Positions 45,643-55,500 of a stretch of 64,000 nucleotides of DNA are shown here, one piece after another. The stretch is from positions 1-64,000 of the forward strand of contig NZ_CP107918.1 in assembly GCF_036014195.1 (NCBI RefSeq), given 5' to 3'. The notes under the pieces were generated by a model. That model did no database searches and was not told the origin of the DNA. It worked only from the letters and a program-made list of their open reading frames with translations. The DNA comes from Streptomyces sp. NBC_00442. GTDB lineage: Bacteria; Actinomycetota; Actinomycetes; Streptomycetales; Streptomycetaceae. Position 1 is the first letter of the stretch. Each line of letters starts with the position of its first letter. The position numbers were made by a program, and so were the translations under genes.

Positions 45643-45791
45643 ACCGTCTCTTTCTGATCTTGCCGAGGGTCCGGCCTCGGGCCCCGGACGGCGCGCAGAG
45701 GCCGGCGAGGGGAAAGCCGGGCGGGTGGGTCGCCAGAGGCCGAAGAAGCGTGTCCACCAGGTGGGCCGTACCGCGAAGTGCTCCAGCGCGC

Positions 45792-46540
45792 TCAGAAGCG
45801 CCCGGACGAGGGGGTCTTGCCCAGCGCCGTCACCGCGAGGGCCGCGACGGCGAGCCCGCCGCCCAGCCACATCACCGCGGTGACCCCGGCGCCGTCCGCG
45901 ACCAGCCCTCCGGCCAGTGCGCCCATGGCGATCGTTCCGTTGGAACGCCGACGAACAGAGAGGATGCGGCCGGCTGCGGCCCCCTGGTCTCGGGACCCGC
46001 AGCCAGCAGCCAGGTCCGGGTGCTGACCGACACTCCGCCGTAGGACCCCAGACGGCGAGCAGTACACCGCCGGTCAGGACAGAGCCGCCGAGCACCGGTA
46101 CCAGCGCGACCGTGGCCGCCAACACCGCGCTGATCACCAGCAGGGTGGAGCGCGGTGACCGCCCCAGCCGCGAAGCTGCCCGCCGCACCGGCGACTCCGC
46201 ACACCAGCAGCAGCGTGCCGATCATCCCGGCGCTCGCCCCCGAGCCCCCCTCTAGTACGGGGCGCACGAATGTGCAGGCGGCGAATTGCCCGGTGACCAG
46301 CAGCGCCACCACGGCCAGTCCAGTCCGTACCCGCGCCTCGCCGAACAGCCTCATCACACCGCTGAGCCGCACGTCCTGCTCGGCGGCCAGCCTTGGCAGC
46401 AGAGCCGCCAAGGCGACCAGAACAACCAGTGCCAGCGCGCCCACCGGCACCAAGGCCGTCCGCCAGTCGGCCAGTTCGCCGATGTACGTACCCGCCGGGA
46501 CACCTGGCACCGACCCCACCGCGATGCCGCTGAAGATCAA
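45792..46540 (-). pseudogene. MFS transporter remnant with several frameshifts
   Basis: Starts in mid-protein at GIAVGSVPGVPAGTYIGELA and DWRTALVPVGALALVVLVAL, through QFAACTFVRPVLEGGSGASA and VCGVAGAAGSFAAG. After about 46150 the sense jumps frames: STLLVISAVLAATVALVPVL, then GGVSVSTRTWLLAAGPETRG, then GALAGGLVADGAGVTAVMWL. This is a sugar- or drug-efflux MFS protein (AraJ/SotB type) without its first half and with at least three frameshifts. Just beyond 46541, a short coding-like fragment is read on the plus strand (LSVEALRRAVYEHPALAAIV). Confidence 0.75.
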
Positions 46541-46881
46541 CGAGGACAGAGGCTCGGGTCCTCGGCGGGCCGGGCGGCTGAGTGTGGAGGCGCTGCGCCG
46601 GGCGGTCTACGAGCACCCGGCGCTCGCGGCGATCGTCAACGGACTCCGCGGCGACGACAGGCTCACTCGCACGCATCGACACCCGCACCCCCACAACGAT
46701 GTAACGCCGGTCTTCAAGACAAGTCCCGAAGATTGGCGTTACTCACCGCAGCGGTCGGTCACATGTGCCAACAGTGTCTCCACAGGCCACGGGGCACCGT
46801 GCGTCAGTCCGAGACCACCATCACCTCAGGCGAAGAGCGGTGTTGAGCCCCATGAGCCGCATCCGAACTACGTCGGCCGAT

Positions 46882-48858
46882 CTACTTCGGCTGGACGAGC
46901 GTGTGTTCGTCGCCGAAGCTCGATCCGGTGCGGGTGTATAGGGTGGTTTCGCCGTCGGACCAGCGGATGAGGAGGTCGTCGGGCCAGTTGTTGGAGTCGT
47001 AGGCGCCTGCGGTCATGATGGTGTCGTGGGTCCAGATGCTCTGGGGTGCGGCCATCTCGATCTCTTTGCCGAGGCCGCTGGGGCTGGTGTCCTGGTATTG
47101 AACGACGCGGCCGTCGGCCCAGCGGATGAGGGTGTCCCAGTTGACGCCGCCGGTGAAGTCGCCCGCAGTGACGAGGGTGGCACTGCGCCAGGCGTCGTCG
47201 GGCTTGCGCAGCTGGTGTTCGGTGCCGAAGCCCTTGTCGCCGACGGCGGTGTAGTCGGTGACCTCCCCGTCGCTCCAGCGCACCAGCAGGTCGGTGACGT
47301 TGTTCGCGGTGCCGAAGTTGCCGCCGGCGACCTGGTCGGCGTACTTCCAGACCGAGCCGGCGTCGGCGATCTTGATGCCGCCGCCGAGACCGTTGCTGCC
47401 GACGTCCGGAAGGATGCGCACTTCGCCACTGCTCCAGACGACCAGCAGGTCCGAGCCGCTGCCGCCGGAGAAGTCGCCGCCAGTCAGTGACTTGACGTCC
47501 TTCCAGGTGTCGTTGGGTGCGGTCAGCTGGCGCTCTCCCGTGAAGCCGCCGTTGCCGTCACCGGTGTAGAGGGTGACCTCGCCGTCGGTCCACACCACGA
47601 TCAGGTCGCCCTTGCCGTCGCCGGTGTACTCGCCGGAGGCAAGGAGCCGGGCATGGGTCCAGGTTTCTCCGTTGCCCATGGAGTACGGAAGCGCGGGCTG
47701 CTGATAGGTACTGCCGTGGTCGATCTTGGGCACGTTTCTCTTGGCCTCGTCGTACAGCTTGAAGAACCAGTCGCCGTGCATGGGGCTGTAGGTGAGCCAG
47801 TCGACGTTGGCGTCGTTGCCCCCGCCGTTGTAGCCGCCGACGTTCCCGATGATTTCACCCGTTCCCGTGGACCAGTCGATCTTCGAGAACCAGGGGCCGC
47901 CGGAGGTTCCGCCGTACATGCCGCTGCATTTGGCCTGGATCTGGTAATAGCCGGGCAGGGCCTCGGTCCGGGTGGGGCAGCGCACGCCGTGGTCTTCGGG
48001 AGTGTTGTTCTTGGCGCTGGGGTAGCCGACCATCGTCACGTCGTTGTTGTAACCCGGAGTCCGTGCCAGCGTGTTCGCCCCGACCACATCCTGCACGTTC
48101 TTGCCGTCTGCGTTCGGCGTGACCCGGGCGAAGGCGAAGTCGAGGTCTGAGACCGGCTGCTTCGAGTTGTGGACATACCGGTTGTCGACGAACCAGTCGG
48201 AGCCGCCAATGCGGTAGAACCCGTAACTCTGCTTGTCCAGCGCGTACTCGGCCCGATACCAGGGTACGAAGACCGCTTTGCCGCCCTCGCAGTGGCCTGC
48301 CGTCAGGATCAGGTTCCTGCCTGGGCTCTCCACTACGCTGGCCGAGCACTTGTGGGCATGCATGTCGCCGGTGGTCGGATCCGCCTTGTAGACGAAGATC
48401 ACTCCGACGGACTTGGCGCCGAGGATGTGCTCAGCCGTCGGCATGGCGGCCGACGCGAAGTTCCTGGGCCTGGTTTCCTTCGGCACGGCCAGGGCACTTG
48501 AGTCCGGGGTCGCCACGCGCGCCGGGTCGGTTGCCGAGGCCATTCGCTGCGGCGTCCAGAAGCGGAGAACATCTGCGTCAGACCACCCGTCGCTGTCGAC
48601 AACGGGCTGCGGAGTGGGCTCAGTGCCGGGCGGTGCGGTCGACGGCGTGGCAGCGGCAGGTGACGGCGGGAGGCCGGTGTTAAAGGGTCTGGGGGGCGAT
48701 CCAGCGGCTGGCGCTCCCGTCGGAGGACGGACCGTGGCCCTTGGGGTCGGGCTCTTCGTCTCGTCGGCGTGGGCGAGGGTGCCCATGCCGGTCGCGAGCA
48801 ACCCTCCGCATACCGCGGAAATGACAAGATGACGTATTCGCATGGGTGACGTGCGCAA
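46882..48858 (-). CDS. secreted trypsin-like serine peptidase with FG-GAP repeats
   Basis: 658 residues. The signal peptide is MRIRHLVISAVCGGLLATGM (ATG at 48843 or 48858), then a long Pro/Thr-rich linker. The trypsin-like domain has SASVVESPGRNLILTAGHC (His), VSDLDFAFARV (Asp) and GGTSGGPWFSKIDWSTG (Ser). It is followed by about five repeats of the type 'D-L-(I/L)-V-x-W-x-D-G-E-V' (ex. GDLIVVWTDGEVTLYTGDGN), an FG-GAP/VCBS propeller for binding polymers. A peptidoglycan- or matrix-associated protease is likely. It lies 92 bases downstream of a membrane Ig-like gene and is probably co-transcribed with it. Confidence 0.85.
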   Translation of the reverse strand: MRTSPMRIRHLVISAVCGGLLATGMGTLAHADETKSPTPRATVRPPTGAPAAGSPPRPFNTGLPPSPAAATPSTAPPGTEPTPQPVVDSDGWSDADVLRFWTPQRMASATDPARVATPDSSALAVPKETRPRNFASAAMPTAEHILGAKSVGVIFVYKADPTTGDMHAHKCSASVVESPGRNLILTAGHCEGGKAVFVPWYRAEYALDKQSYGFYRIGGSDWFVDNRYVHNSKQPVSDLDFAFARVTPNADGKNVQDVVGANTLARTPGYNNDVTMVGYPSAKNNTPEDHGVRCPTRTEALPGYYQIQAKCSGMYGGTSGGPWFSKIDWSTGTGEIIGNVGGYNGGGNDANVDWLTYSPMHGDWFFKLYDEAKRNVPKIDHGSTYQQPALPYSMGNGETWTHARLLASGEYTGDGKGDLIVVWTDGEVTLYTGDGNGGFTGERQLTAPNDTWKDVKSLTGGDFSGGSGSDLLVVWSSGEVRILPDVGSNGLGGGIKIADAGSVWKYADQVAGGNFGTANNVTDLLVRWSDGEVTDYTAVGDKGFGTEHQLRKPDDAWRSATLVTAGDFTGGVNWDTLIRWADGRVVQYQDTSPSGLGKEIEMAAPQSIWTHDTIMTAGAYDSNNWPDDLLIRWSDGETTLYTRTGSSFGDEHTLVQPK

Positions 48859-48950
48859 GAGAGTGCTCTCCGGTCAATGAATTGATGATGCGTCAGGCCA
48901 TCCCGGCCCAAGGCAGGAAGAAGAATTCGGCGTAACCCGGGGAAACCGGG

Positions 48951-49871
48951 TCAGGGGGCCGGCGTCGGGTTCTTCGGCCTCCGCGAGCGATGGAAGGCGA
49001 AGCCGACTCCCGCCAGGACCAGAACTCCGGCGCCCGAGATCAGCCAGGGCCAGTAATGCTTTTCGGGGGACCCGGCCACCTTCAGCTCGGCAGTACTGGT
49101 GCTCTGCCCGTGGTGGCTGGTGACCGTAATCCGGTACGTGCCGACCGGCAGATCCGTGCGCAGAGCGGTGTGCCCGGCATACACCGTGCTCCCGTCGTCG
49201 CACCTGCAGCCGGGATCGTCCGGACTGTCCGTCTTGATGGTCAATGGCCCGGGGAACGCCGGCGATGTGACGGTGAGAGCGTTCTCGTTGCCAGCGGCGT
49301 GGACGTCCGCGAGGAGAACCACGACGGTGCTGCCCGGTCGCACGACCACCTTGGGCGTGGCATCGTCGACTCCCAGCGGAGTGCCGCCGTGACCGGCGAC
49401 GAAGCGAGTGATCTCTGCCGGGGCAGGGGCGGTGACCGTCAGATTCGCGCTGGCCACCACACGCCCGTCGCTCGTGGCGGTCACGGGGTACGTCCTTGGC
49501 GGGATGTCCTCGCGAAGATCCCCGCCGGTTCCGTAGGGGTACCGCTTGGACTGCGAGGCCCCGGGCCGCTGAGGAGTCAGGCGGATCTGCTGTTTCAGCG
49601 CAGGAGAGGTAATCGTCACGGCCTGCCAGCCCGGGGTCATACCCGTGATGCTGACCGCAGCCCGACCCCCCACCTCGACCGTGCTGTCGTCGAACTCCAG
49701 CCGCGGCTCCGCCGACGGGCTCGCGGTCGCCGGGACGCCAGGCGCGGGGGCATCTGCTCCTGCGATCCCGCACGGCCCGCCGAGCACGGCCAGCAAGGAC
49801 AGACCTGTGACAGCCAGGACTCGAACCGATCGATGAAACACGTGACGCCCCCTCAAGCCATTTCTCGTCAC
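48951..49871 (-). CDS. membrane-anchored Ig-like surface protein
   Basis: 306 residues. N-terminal signal peptide (RVLAVTGLSLLAVLGGPCGI), then three beta-sandwich stretches (EFDDSTVEVGGRAAVSITGM, ANLTVTAPAPAEITRFVAGH, GTYRITVTSHHGQSTSTAEL). A C-terminal transmembrane helix (WPWLISGAGVLVLAGVGFAF) and a basic RSRRPK tail complete a sortase-independent membrane anchor. The next gene downstream on this strand is the secreted peptidase; they may form an exported unit. Confidence 0.7.
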   Translation of the reverse strand: MTRNGLRGRHVFHRSVRVLAVTGLSLLAVLGGPCGIAGADAPAPGVPATASPSAEPRLEFDDSTVEVGGRAAVSITGMTPGWQAVTITSPALKQQIRLTPQRPGASQSKRYPYGTGGDLREDIPPRTYPVTATSDGRVVASANLTVTAPAPAEITRFVAGHGGTPLGVDDATPKVVVRPGSTVVVLLADVHAAGNENALTVTSPAFPGPLTIKTDSPDDPGCRCDDGSTVYAGHTALRTDLPVGTYRITVTSHHGQSTSTAELKVAGSPEKHYWPWLISGAGVLVLAGVGFAFHRSRRPKNPTPAP

Positions 49872-49934
49872 GGCACACAGGACGCCGACGCAGCCGCACA
49901 GCAGTCAGGTTGGCCGGCTACGGCTCAGTGCCCC

Positions 49935-50105
49935 TCAGCACAGGACCCAGCAGATTGTGAAGTATTGGAGATTGCTCGCCGCTCGACGACTCCTTTTTGA
50001 CGGAGACTTCCTGAACCGCATCACAGCGGCGGTTACCCCTGTAGCGATCAGAGCAACAACCAACAGGACAGCAACCGTGGATCCCGCACCCAGCGTTCCG
50101 TACAT
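49935..50105 (-). CDS. 56-residue single-pass membrane protein
   Basis: MYGTLGAGSTVAVLLVVALI, then ATGVTAAVMRFRKSPSKRSR. One hydrophobic helix of about 20 residues is followed by a very basic stretch and a short Cys-containing tail (FTICWVLC). Too short for automated calling. GAGAG lies five bases before the ATG. It is upstream of and on the same strand as the Ig-like membrane protein gene, so it may be the first gene of that operon. Coding status is inferred from the helix plus positive-inside pattern. Confidence 0.45.
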   Translation of the reverse strand: MYGTLGAGSTVAVLLVVALIATGVTAAVMRFRKSPSKRSRRAASNLQYFTICWVLC

Positions 50106-50692
50106 GGAAACTCTCAGTGATCTTGCGATGTCCCCACGCGGGTGTCAAGGAACTATCGAACGCTTGAGCTTTTCTTGAGCAGCGTTGATCTCTTTTCGGA
50201 AAAAGAGTCGCGAACGCGCCAGACGGAAGGGCGTCATCCGCTTTCCTGTGGAGGGTCACCAGGGGTGGAGTCGAGGGAGTGAGTCCGTGCCCCATGCGGG
50301 AAAGAAGCGGTATCAGCGCGAGCGGAACCGAAAGTTTCGCCGATTCCCGGCCTTAAGAGCCTGGCTCAAATGGACAGTTCACGACCTGCCCACAAGAGGG
50401 TGAACTGTATTGGCCCCGGCTGCCGGACCCTTACATCGCTCAGGAACTGCGGCTCAAAGGCTGCCGCGAACGACGGTGCGCCGTGTGCGGCCCCGAACCG
50501 CCCTAGCCAGGCACATCCGGAAGCACCTGGCCTCCGCCGCACGAGCCCGCGCAACGCGGCGGCCTCGATGGCCGCAGCCTCGCGGCGATGCCGGGTACGG
50601 GCCTGCTCGAAGATGAAGGTATTCTCAACTTCGCTGTTTCCCGACGTGCCCGAAACATGATGGATTCCTCAACCCGGGGAGAGGTGACCACT

Positions 50693-51289
50693 GTGTCCGA
50701 GGCACCCCAGCGACCGCCGCTGCGCGCCGATGCCCGCCGCAACGTCGAGAAGCTGCGCAAGGCCGCCGCGGACGCCTTCTCCGAGCATGGGCTCGACACG
50801 CCGCTGGAGACGATCGCGAAGCTGGCAGGAGTGAGCGTCGGCACGATCTACAACCGCTTCGGCAACCGCGATGCGCTGCTGGACCAGGTCGTCAACGAAC
50901 TCGCCGACCGGCAGGTGCGCGCGGCGATGGCCATCGCGGACGGCATGGTGGGCAGCGCGTGGGACAGGCTGCTGGCCTACGTCGAGGCCATCTGTCAGGC
51001 GCAGGCCGACGACCCGGCGTTCAACGACGCGTTCTCCCGCCGCTACCCCAATGCCCCCGCCCTCAAGGCGGTCTGCGACCGGTCCCTGACCTTCGCCACC
51101 GAGCTGGCCGTCGGCGCCCGCGCCGAAGGGGCCCTGCGCGAAGACGCCCGGATGGACGACATCGCCCGCTTCTTCCAGGTCAACGGTGACCTCGTGCGGG
51201 CCGGGGACGACGCCGGACGACGCCGCGTCCTCGCCCTGCTCTTCGAGGGCCTGCGCGCCCGCACCGGCAGCCGCCCGCTGCCCGACTGA
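50693..51289 (+). CDS. TetR-family regulator
   Basis: About 198 residues: RADARRNVEKLRKAAADAFS, then LETIAKLAGVSVGTIYNRFG (HTH) and a helical ligand-binding domain (DDPAFNDAFSRRYPNAPALK). GTG 50693 has GAGAGG eight bases upstream; in-frame ATGs at 50657/50660 are alternatives. Convergent with the azoreductase gene, whose own upstream region carries a strong multi-site operator, so it might control that gene, but MarR- or HxlR-type regulators elsewhere are equally possible. Confidence 0.85.
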   Translation: MSEAPQRPPLRADARRNVEKLRKAAADAFSEHGLDTPLETIAKLAGVSVGTIYNRFGNRDALLDQVVNELADRQVRAAMAIADGMVGSAWDRLLAYVEAICQAQADDPAFNDAFSRRYPNAPALKAVCDRSLTFATELAVGARAEGALREDARMDDIARFFQVNGDLVRAGDDAGRRRVLALLFEGLRARTGSRPLPD

Positions 51290-51378
51290 GCCCGGCCGGG
51301 ACGACGACCTGCCACGGGCGGGGAACGACGACGGTGTCGGCCCTGTCGAGGCGGGACCGACACCGTCGTCGCGCACGA

Positions 51379-52014
51379 CTACGCGGCGCGAGCCGCCTTC
51401 TCCGCGGCCTCGAACGCGTCGGCCAGCGACCGCTCACCGAGTGGGACCAAGTGCTCCATGGCCGGGATGTGAGCGGCCAGCGTCAGGTCCACGACGACGA
51501 AGGTCGCCTCCATCTCGAAGATCACCGACAACACCGAATCCAGGTAGTTCAGCACGTGCTCGTGCGGCGCCCGGGGCGTGCCGGGGGCGTAGGAGCCGCC
51601 GCGGCTGGTCACCACCGTCACCGGTGTGCCCTTCACCTTCGACTCCGGCGAGCCGGCGGTGCGGCCCATCAGGATCACCTGGTCCAGCCAGGCCTTGAGG
51701 CTGGAGGGCACCGAGAAGTTGTACATCGGCGCGCCGATCACCACCGCGTCGGCCGCCTCCAGCTCGGCTATCAGGGTCAGTCGCTCGGCGAAGGCCCGAG
51801 CCTGCTCATCGGTGTGCTCCGCCGGGTCGAGCAACCCGGCGCTATGGGCGTGCGCGGTGATGTGCGGGACCGGCTCGACGGCAAGATCCCGGTAGACCAC
51901 CTTGCCACCGGGGTGCTCTTCCAGCCACGTACGACGGAAGGCCTCGGTGACAGCCCGAGAGGTGGACGCCTGGCCCGCGAAGGCGGACGAGTCGATGTGC
52001 AGCAGTGTCGCCAT
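51379..52014 (-). CDS. azoR: FMN-dependent NADH-azoreductase
   Basis: 211 residues of the flavodoxin-fold AzoR family: MATLLHIDSSAFAGQASTSR (FMN phosphate loop), then VVIGAPMYNFSVPSSLKAWL (FMN-contact PMYNFSxPSxLKxW) and VTVVTSRGGSYAPG. It reduces azo dyes and quinones with NAD(P)H, protecting from quinone stress. ATG 52014 chosen at MATLLHID. Transcription starts from the region holding a four-half-site operator at 52085-52135. Confidence 0.9.
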   Translation of the reverse strand: MATLLHIDSSAFAGQASTSRAVTEAFRRTWLEEHPGGKVVYRDLAVEPVPHITAHAHSAGLLDPAEHTDEQARAFAERLTLIAELEAADAVVIGAPMYNFSVPSSLKAWLDQVILMGRTAGSPESKVKGTPVTVVTSRGGSYAPGTPRAPHEHVLNYLDSVLSVIFEMEATFVVVDLTLAAHIPAMEHLVPLGERSLADAFEAAEKAARAA

Positions 52015-52084
52015 GATGCAACTCCGAAATGGGGACGGGGCGTGCGACCCTCCCGCCACAGGCGGCGGACGGGTCGCAGCAGAT

Positions 52085-52135
52085 AACTTGAATCTACCTT
52101 CAACTTTATGGGCAAGTTGAGGGCCAGTTCAAGTT
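52085..52135. promoter_or_regulatory. four-half-site operator upstream of azoR
   Basis: Half sites AACTTGAA (52085), TTCAACTT (52099), AAGTTGAG (52114) and TTCAAGTT (52128) are spaced 14, 15 and 14 bases and form two nested inverted repeats centred near 52110. The layout suggests two bound dimers of a redox- or quinone-sensing repressor, 70 bases upstream of the azoreductase start. Confidence 0.6.
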
Positions 52136-52279
52136 TTCTTCGATGCGCGGGATCCGTAAGGAAGGGCTGCCCGATCAACAGGCGGCCCTGCACGGCACGT
52201 TGGTTCCCAGAAGCGACCCCCGAAGGGACGCCCGACAGCACCACCACCCCCACCCCCAGGACCGGCGTTGCGAGCAGGG

Positions 52280-52640
52280 AACTCGATGACCTCACGAGCC
52301 TGGACCTCGATCCGGCCGACACCACCACGCGTCAACGGCCGGCCGGCGCCTGCGAGATACGGCGGTTCCGCACGCAAGCACTCCGGCCCGAATGGCACCT
52401 CGATGTGATCAGCCCCGCCGCATCGGCCCTCACCTGGAACAGCTTCACCGCTCGCGCCCAGACCCCCCTCCCGCCGCCAGCAGCGGAACAGCCCGTACAC
52501 GGTCTGCCAAGGCCCGTACGCCGAAGGGCGATCACGCCACGGAGCACGGTCCGGAACCGCCAGCGAATCCCATCGACCAACCAGCGTCGACTCCCCGACC
52601 CATGAGGCACACCCGTAGCAGGCAACACCGACGTCAACAC
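52280..52640 (-). pseudogene. IS5-family transposase remnant
   Basis: APWRDRPSAYGPWQTVYGLF in one frame is the IS5 'VPWRDLPxxYGPWQTVYxxF' signature. The sense continues in a second frame as WARAVKLFQVRADAAGLI before fading. No DDE motif remains. Several small shifts show long decay. Confidence 0.65.
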
Positions 52641-52734
52641 CGGCCCCTGTTTCGTCCCAGAGATCCCCACGTCCCACACCGCGATCGTCGCGGGCGCAAC
52701 ACCTGTGGCGGGGCCGCCGTTTGAAGCACGACCC

Positions 52735-53110
52735 AACTGCCCAGCTCGACCGCGCGGTGCAGGTCGCGGGCATAGGCTTCCGGCTGTTTCCACGCCGCGA
52801 AGTGGCCCCCGACCGGCTGCTCCACGTACTCGCGCACGTTCAAGAACGCTTCCGCGTAGCTCCGTGGATCCGGGTTGATATCGTCCGAGAAGATCGACAG
52901 TACCGTCGGCGTGTCGCTCCGGTCCGGCAGGGTGACCGGTTCGGTGTATGTCGCGAACGAGGTGCCGATCGTGCCCGTGACCCAGTACGCCGTGATCCAG
53001 TACGCCGTGATCCAGGTCAGCAACTCGTCCAGGGTGAACGCCGGTGCGCCGGACCAGGACTCCAGCTTCTCACCGAGCCACGCCGCAGCCGGCCGGTGAG
53101 TCGCCGAGAG
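52735..53110 (-). pseudogene. epoxide hydrolase, C-terminal remnant
   Basis: AAAWLGEKLESWSG, then FTLDELLTWITAYW, GTIGTSFATYTEPVTLPD, DINPDPRSYAEAFLNVREYV and GGHFAAWKQPEAYARDLHRA. This is the end of an epoxide-hydrolase-type alpha/beta hydrolase, with the catalytic His of GGHFAAWKQP retained. The nucleophile elbow and oxyanion parts are missing, and ITAYW is duplicated by a 15-base tandem repeat at 52983-53012. Confidence 0.7.
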
Positions 53111-53159
53111 CCACGGCAAGGGTGTTCGGCCGCGTGGACGGCTCGGCGATGTAACCGCC

Positions 53160-53930
53160 CTCGCTCCGGAACCACTGCCAGCACCGCCTGGACCGCCTGG
53201 TCCGCCTGGTCCGCAGCGCGTGCCATCACCACCCGCTGGTACGACCACCGGCAACACCTCACCCACCGCTGGCAACCACGCCTCAGCCGACCGATCACTG
53301 ACAGCGCCCACCTCGCCGCCACAAGCAGCTCCTCCCCCGCCCTCCTGGCACACGACCTGGTGATCCATCCCGAAACCGCTGGGCTCGCCCGCACACTCGC
53401 CACCCTGCCGAACCGGCCACACCACACCACACCACCGACGACGCTCCCAGCTTCATCGCCCACCGCCTCGGACTGCCCCGCCTCGCAGCAACGCGAACGA
53501 CCCCCTCCGGGCCTTCCTCACTCACGCTCACGCACGCCACTGAGCAGCACAAGCCCCATTCGGCCCAGCACATTGACGCGGCCTCCCACGGGTGTGCCAC
53601 CACACCCGAAAAGACCCCCGAAAAGGACCAAGATCATTCCCACACAACTTCAGAACTGCAGACCAGACACCCGAACAACGAGACCGACAGCACCCGCCAG
53701 CCCACGCCCGTCACACCAGAACGCAACCGCTTCAACCGTCCCGAATCCCACCCCAAAAGACAGAACACCAGACCGGAACAGCCCAATCCCCTCAAGATCA
53801 GTGCTCCGTCACAGTCCAGGAGCAACTCACCACCCAGCTCCACCGCCCGGTGTGCCAGCGCCCCCACCTGGACGGTGGTCGTTGCCGACCCGGCTCCCGC
53901 CTCGGATACCGTGTTCCTCTACGGGGTGCC
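53160..53930. other. low-complexity, Pro/Thr/Arg-coding stretch, no supported gene
   Basis: About 770 bases rich in CCAC/CACC runs with long open frames on both strands that read as Pro/Thr/His- or Gly/Val/Arg-rich sequence. A short run LTHRWQPRLSRPITDSAHLA on the plus strand could be a decayed fragment, but nothing aligns with a family that I know. Confidence 0.35.
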
Positions 53931-53969
53931 ATAACGGATGTGACGCCCCCCACCGGAGGTAGTCAGCGT

Positions 53970-54359
53970 ATGAGCTCAAAGCGCAGCAAGAATCCAGCCC
54001 TGCCCGTACTTGACGACGCATTCCGACTCGAGTCGGTCAAGGACGCCGAAGAGTCCACCCGTGACTTGGCCGCGCGGCTGGCCACCACCGAGCTGCGCCG
54101 CGCTTCCCACCCGGGCCGGGTCACCTGGGAGCCCACCGATCAGGCCGAGCCCGTACCGGTCCCGCCGACTGTGGTCGATGGTGACGGGGACCTGTGGCTG
54201 CGGGACCGGGGCACTGGCACCTGGACCATGCCCGAGTTCAACCCGAAGGAATTCCCGGCCCGCTGTGGCGAGGTTCTGACGTGGAACCAGCTTGCCCGCG
54301 AGTTCGGCCCGCTGACCGCACTGGCCGACGACCGTCGCATCGGCGGCGGCCGGCGCTGA
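53970..54359 (+). CDS. hypothetical protein
   Basis: 129 residues from ATG 53970 (GGAGG 11 bases upstream): MSSKRSKNPALPVLDDAFRL, a helical middle (DLAARLATTELRRASHPGRV), DGDGDLWLRDRGTGTWTMPE and a GEVLTWNQLAREFGPLTALA end. Soluble, acidic-basic mixed, no motif. Good codon pattern and a clear ribosome site argue that it is real. Confidence 0.55.
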   Translation: MSSKRSKNPALPVLDDAFRLESVKDAEESTRDLAARLATTELRRASHPGRVTWEPTDQAEPVPVPPTVVDGDGDLWLRDRGTGTWTMPEFNPKEFPARCGEVLTWNQLAREFGPLTALADDRRIGGGRR

Positions 54360-54662
54360 CCGCGCGGCCTTCTGGGATGTGCACGCCCCTGAAGCGCCCA
54401 TTAGTGCGACATCCCGTGAGTTCCTCTGAGCCCTGCTTAGCCCTTGTCACCGTGCCCAGGGTGTTGGGCCTCCTAGGACTGCTCTTTGATCTGGTGACGG
54501 AGCTTCAGGGTTCCCGACGGGCTCTCACTTCGCCCGATCGATCTGCGACCGGGATGAAGGCGAGACGTCGGCCGCAACCGGAGACTGTGGGGCTGCTGCG
54601 CCGGCCTCGTTGAGTCCCGCGGTAGCTGCTCGAACCGAGACACATAGCGAGAGGTCGACGCC

Positions 54663-55031
54663 ATGCCCACCGCCCGGTTCTTCTTCGACGCGGGATCAGG
54701 CGCAGTCCTGTGGGCGGCCCCGGAGGACCGGGAGGTGTGGGGGTACCCGGTTGATCTGGACCGACTACCGATCAGTCTCCACCTTCGCGACGGCCTGAGC
54801 AGCCTCATAGCTCGCTACGACACGTCCTTGAACTGGGATTACCCCCCGGACCCGGGACCGTGGCGTGAAGCGGAGTGCCACGACTTCAACGAGGCGGTAC
54901 GCCAAGCGGTCGGCCGCCTTCGCACCGAACTCGGCCCGACATGGCAGATTCAAGACGAGTTCACCGCACTCCACGAAGACCCGGACCTCGACCGCTACCT
55001 GGTCGACCCAGGCGGATTTGTTCGCACCTAA
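54663..55031 (+). CDS. hypothetical protein
   Basis: 122 residues: MPTARFFFDAGSGAVLWAAP, DLDRLPISLHLRDGLSSLIA, NWDYPPDPGPWREAECHDFN, AVGRLRTELGPTWQIQDEFT. GAGAGG lies nine bases before the ATG. Resembles small immunity-type or DUF proteins of Streptomyces but without a named match. 54360-54662 and 55032-55500 show no supported gene. Confidence 0.6.
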   Translation: MPTARFFFDAGSGAVLWAAPEDREVWGYPVDLDRLPISLHLRDGLSSLIARYDTSLNWDYPPDPGPWREAECHDFNEAVRQAVGRLRTELGPTWQIQDEFTALHEDPDLDRYLVDPGGFVRT

Positions 55032-55500
55032 CCCCGTCGGCGACGCGGTCGTGACGACTGCGTCGCCGACGGCGTACGCCACCGACTGGCCCCGGTCGTC
55101 GCCGACTTCGGCCCGCTCGGTGTCAAGCTGGTGCGCACCGCCGAGACCGGCCCTCCGAGTTGACAACGAACCCACGGGTTCATCCCCCGGAGTCAGGTCA
55201 ATCCGCCCTCGGATTCATGCCGGAGAACCTTCAGTTTCCGTGAACTCGCGCGCCTCACGGCCCTGTTCTCGTATAGCTACGGCAGGTGGCATGTCGCGCT
55301 GAGTAACTGCCATAGCCCTCGCTTCCCCGCCACGACCACCTCGTTGAGCTAACGGCGTTGTCGGCTGTTGAAGATCTGGGCCGGAGCCGTGTGGCTCCGG
55401 AGCCGTGTGGCTGGGGACCCGAGGCGCTGACCGGGGATGGTGGTTCGGCCCCTGGTGAACGCCGATCCTCCGACAGGACCCGTCCCTATATCCTCCGGAC

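Noticed and set aside
52129..52773. A 214-residue minus-strand protein
   Set aside because: It is a chain of IS5 debris read through shifted frames, not one gene.
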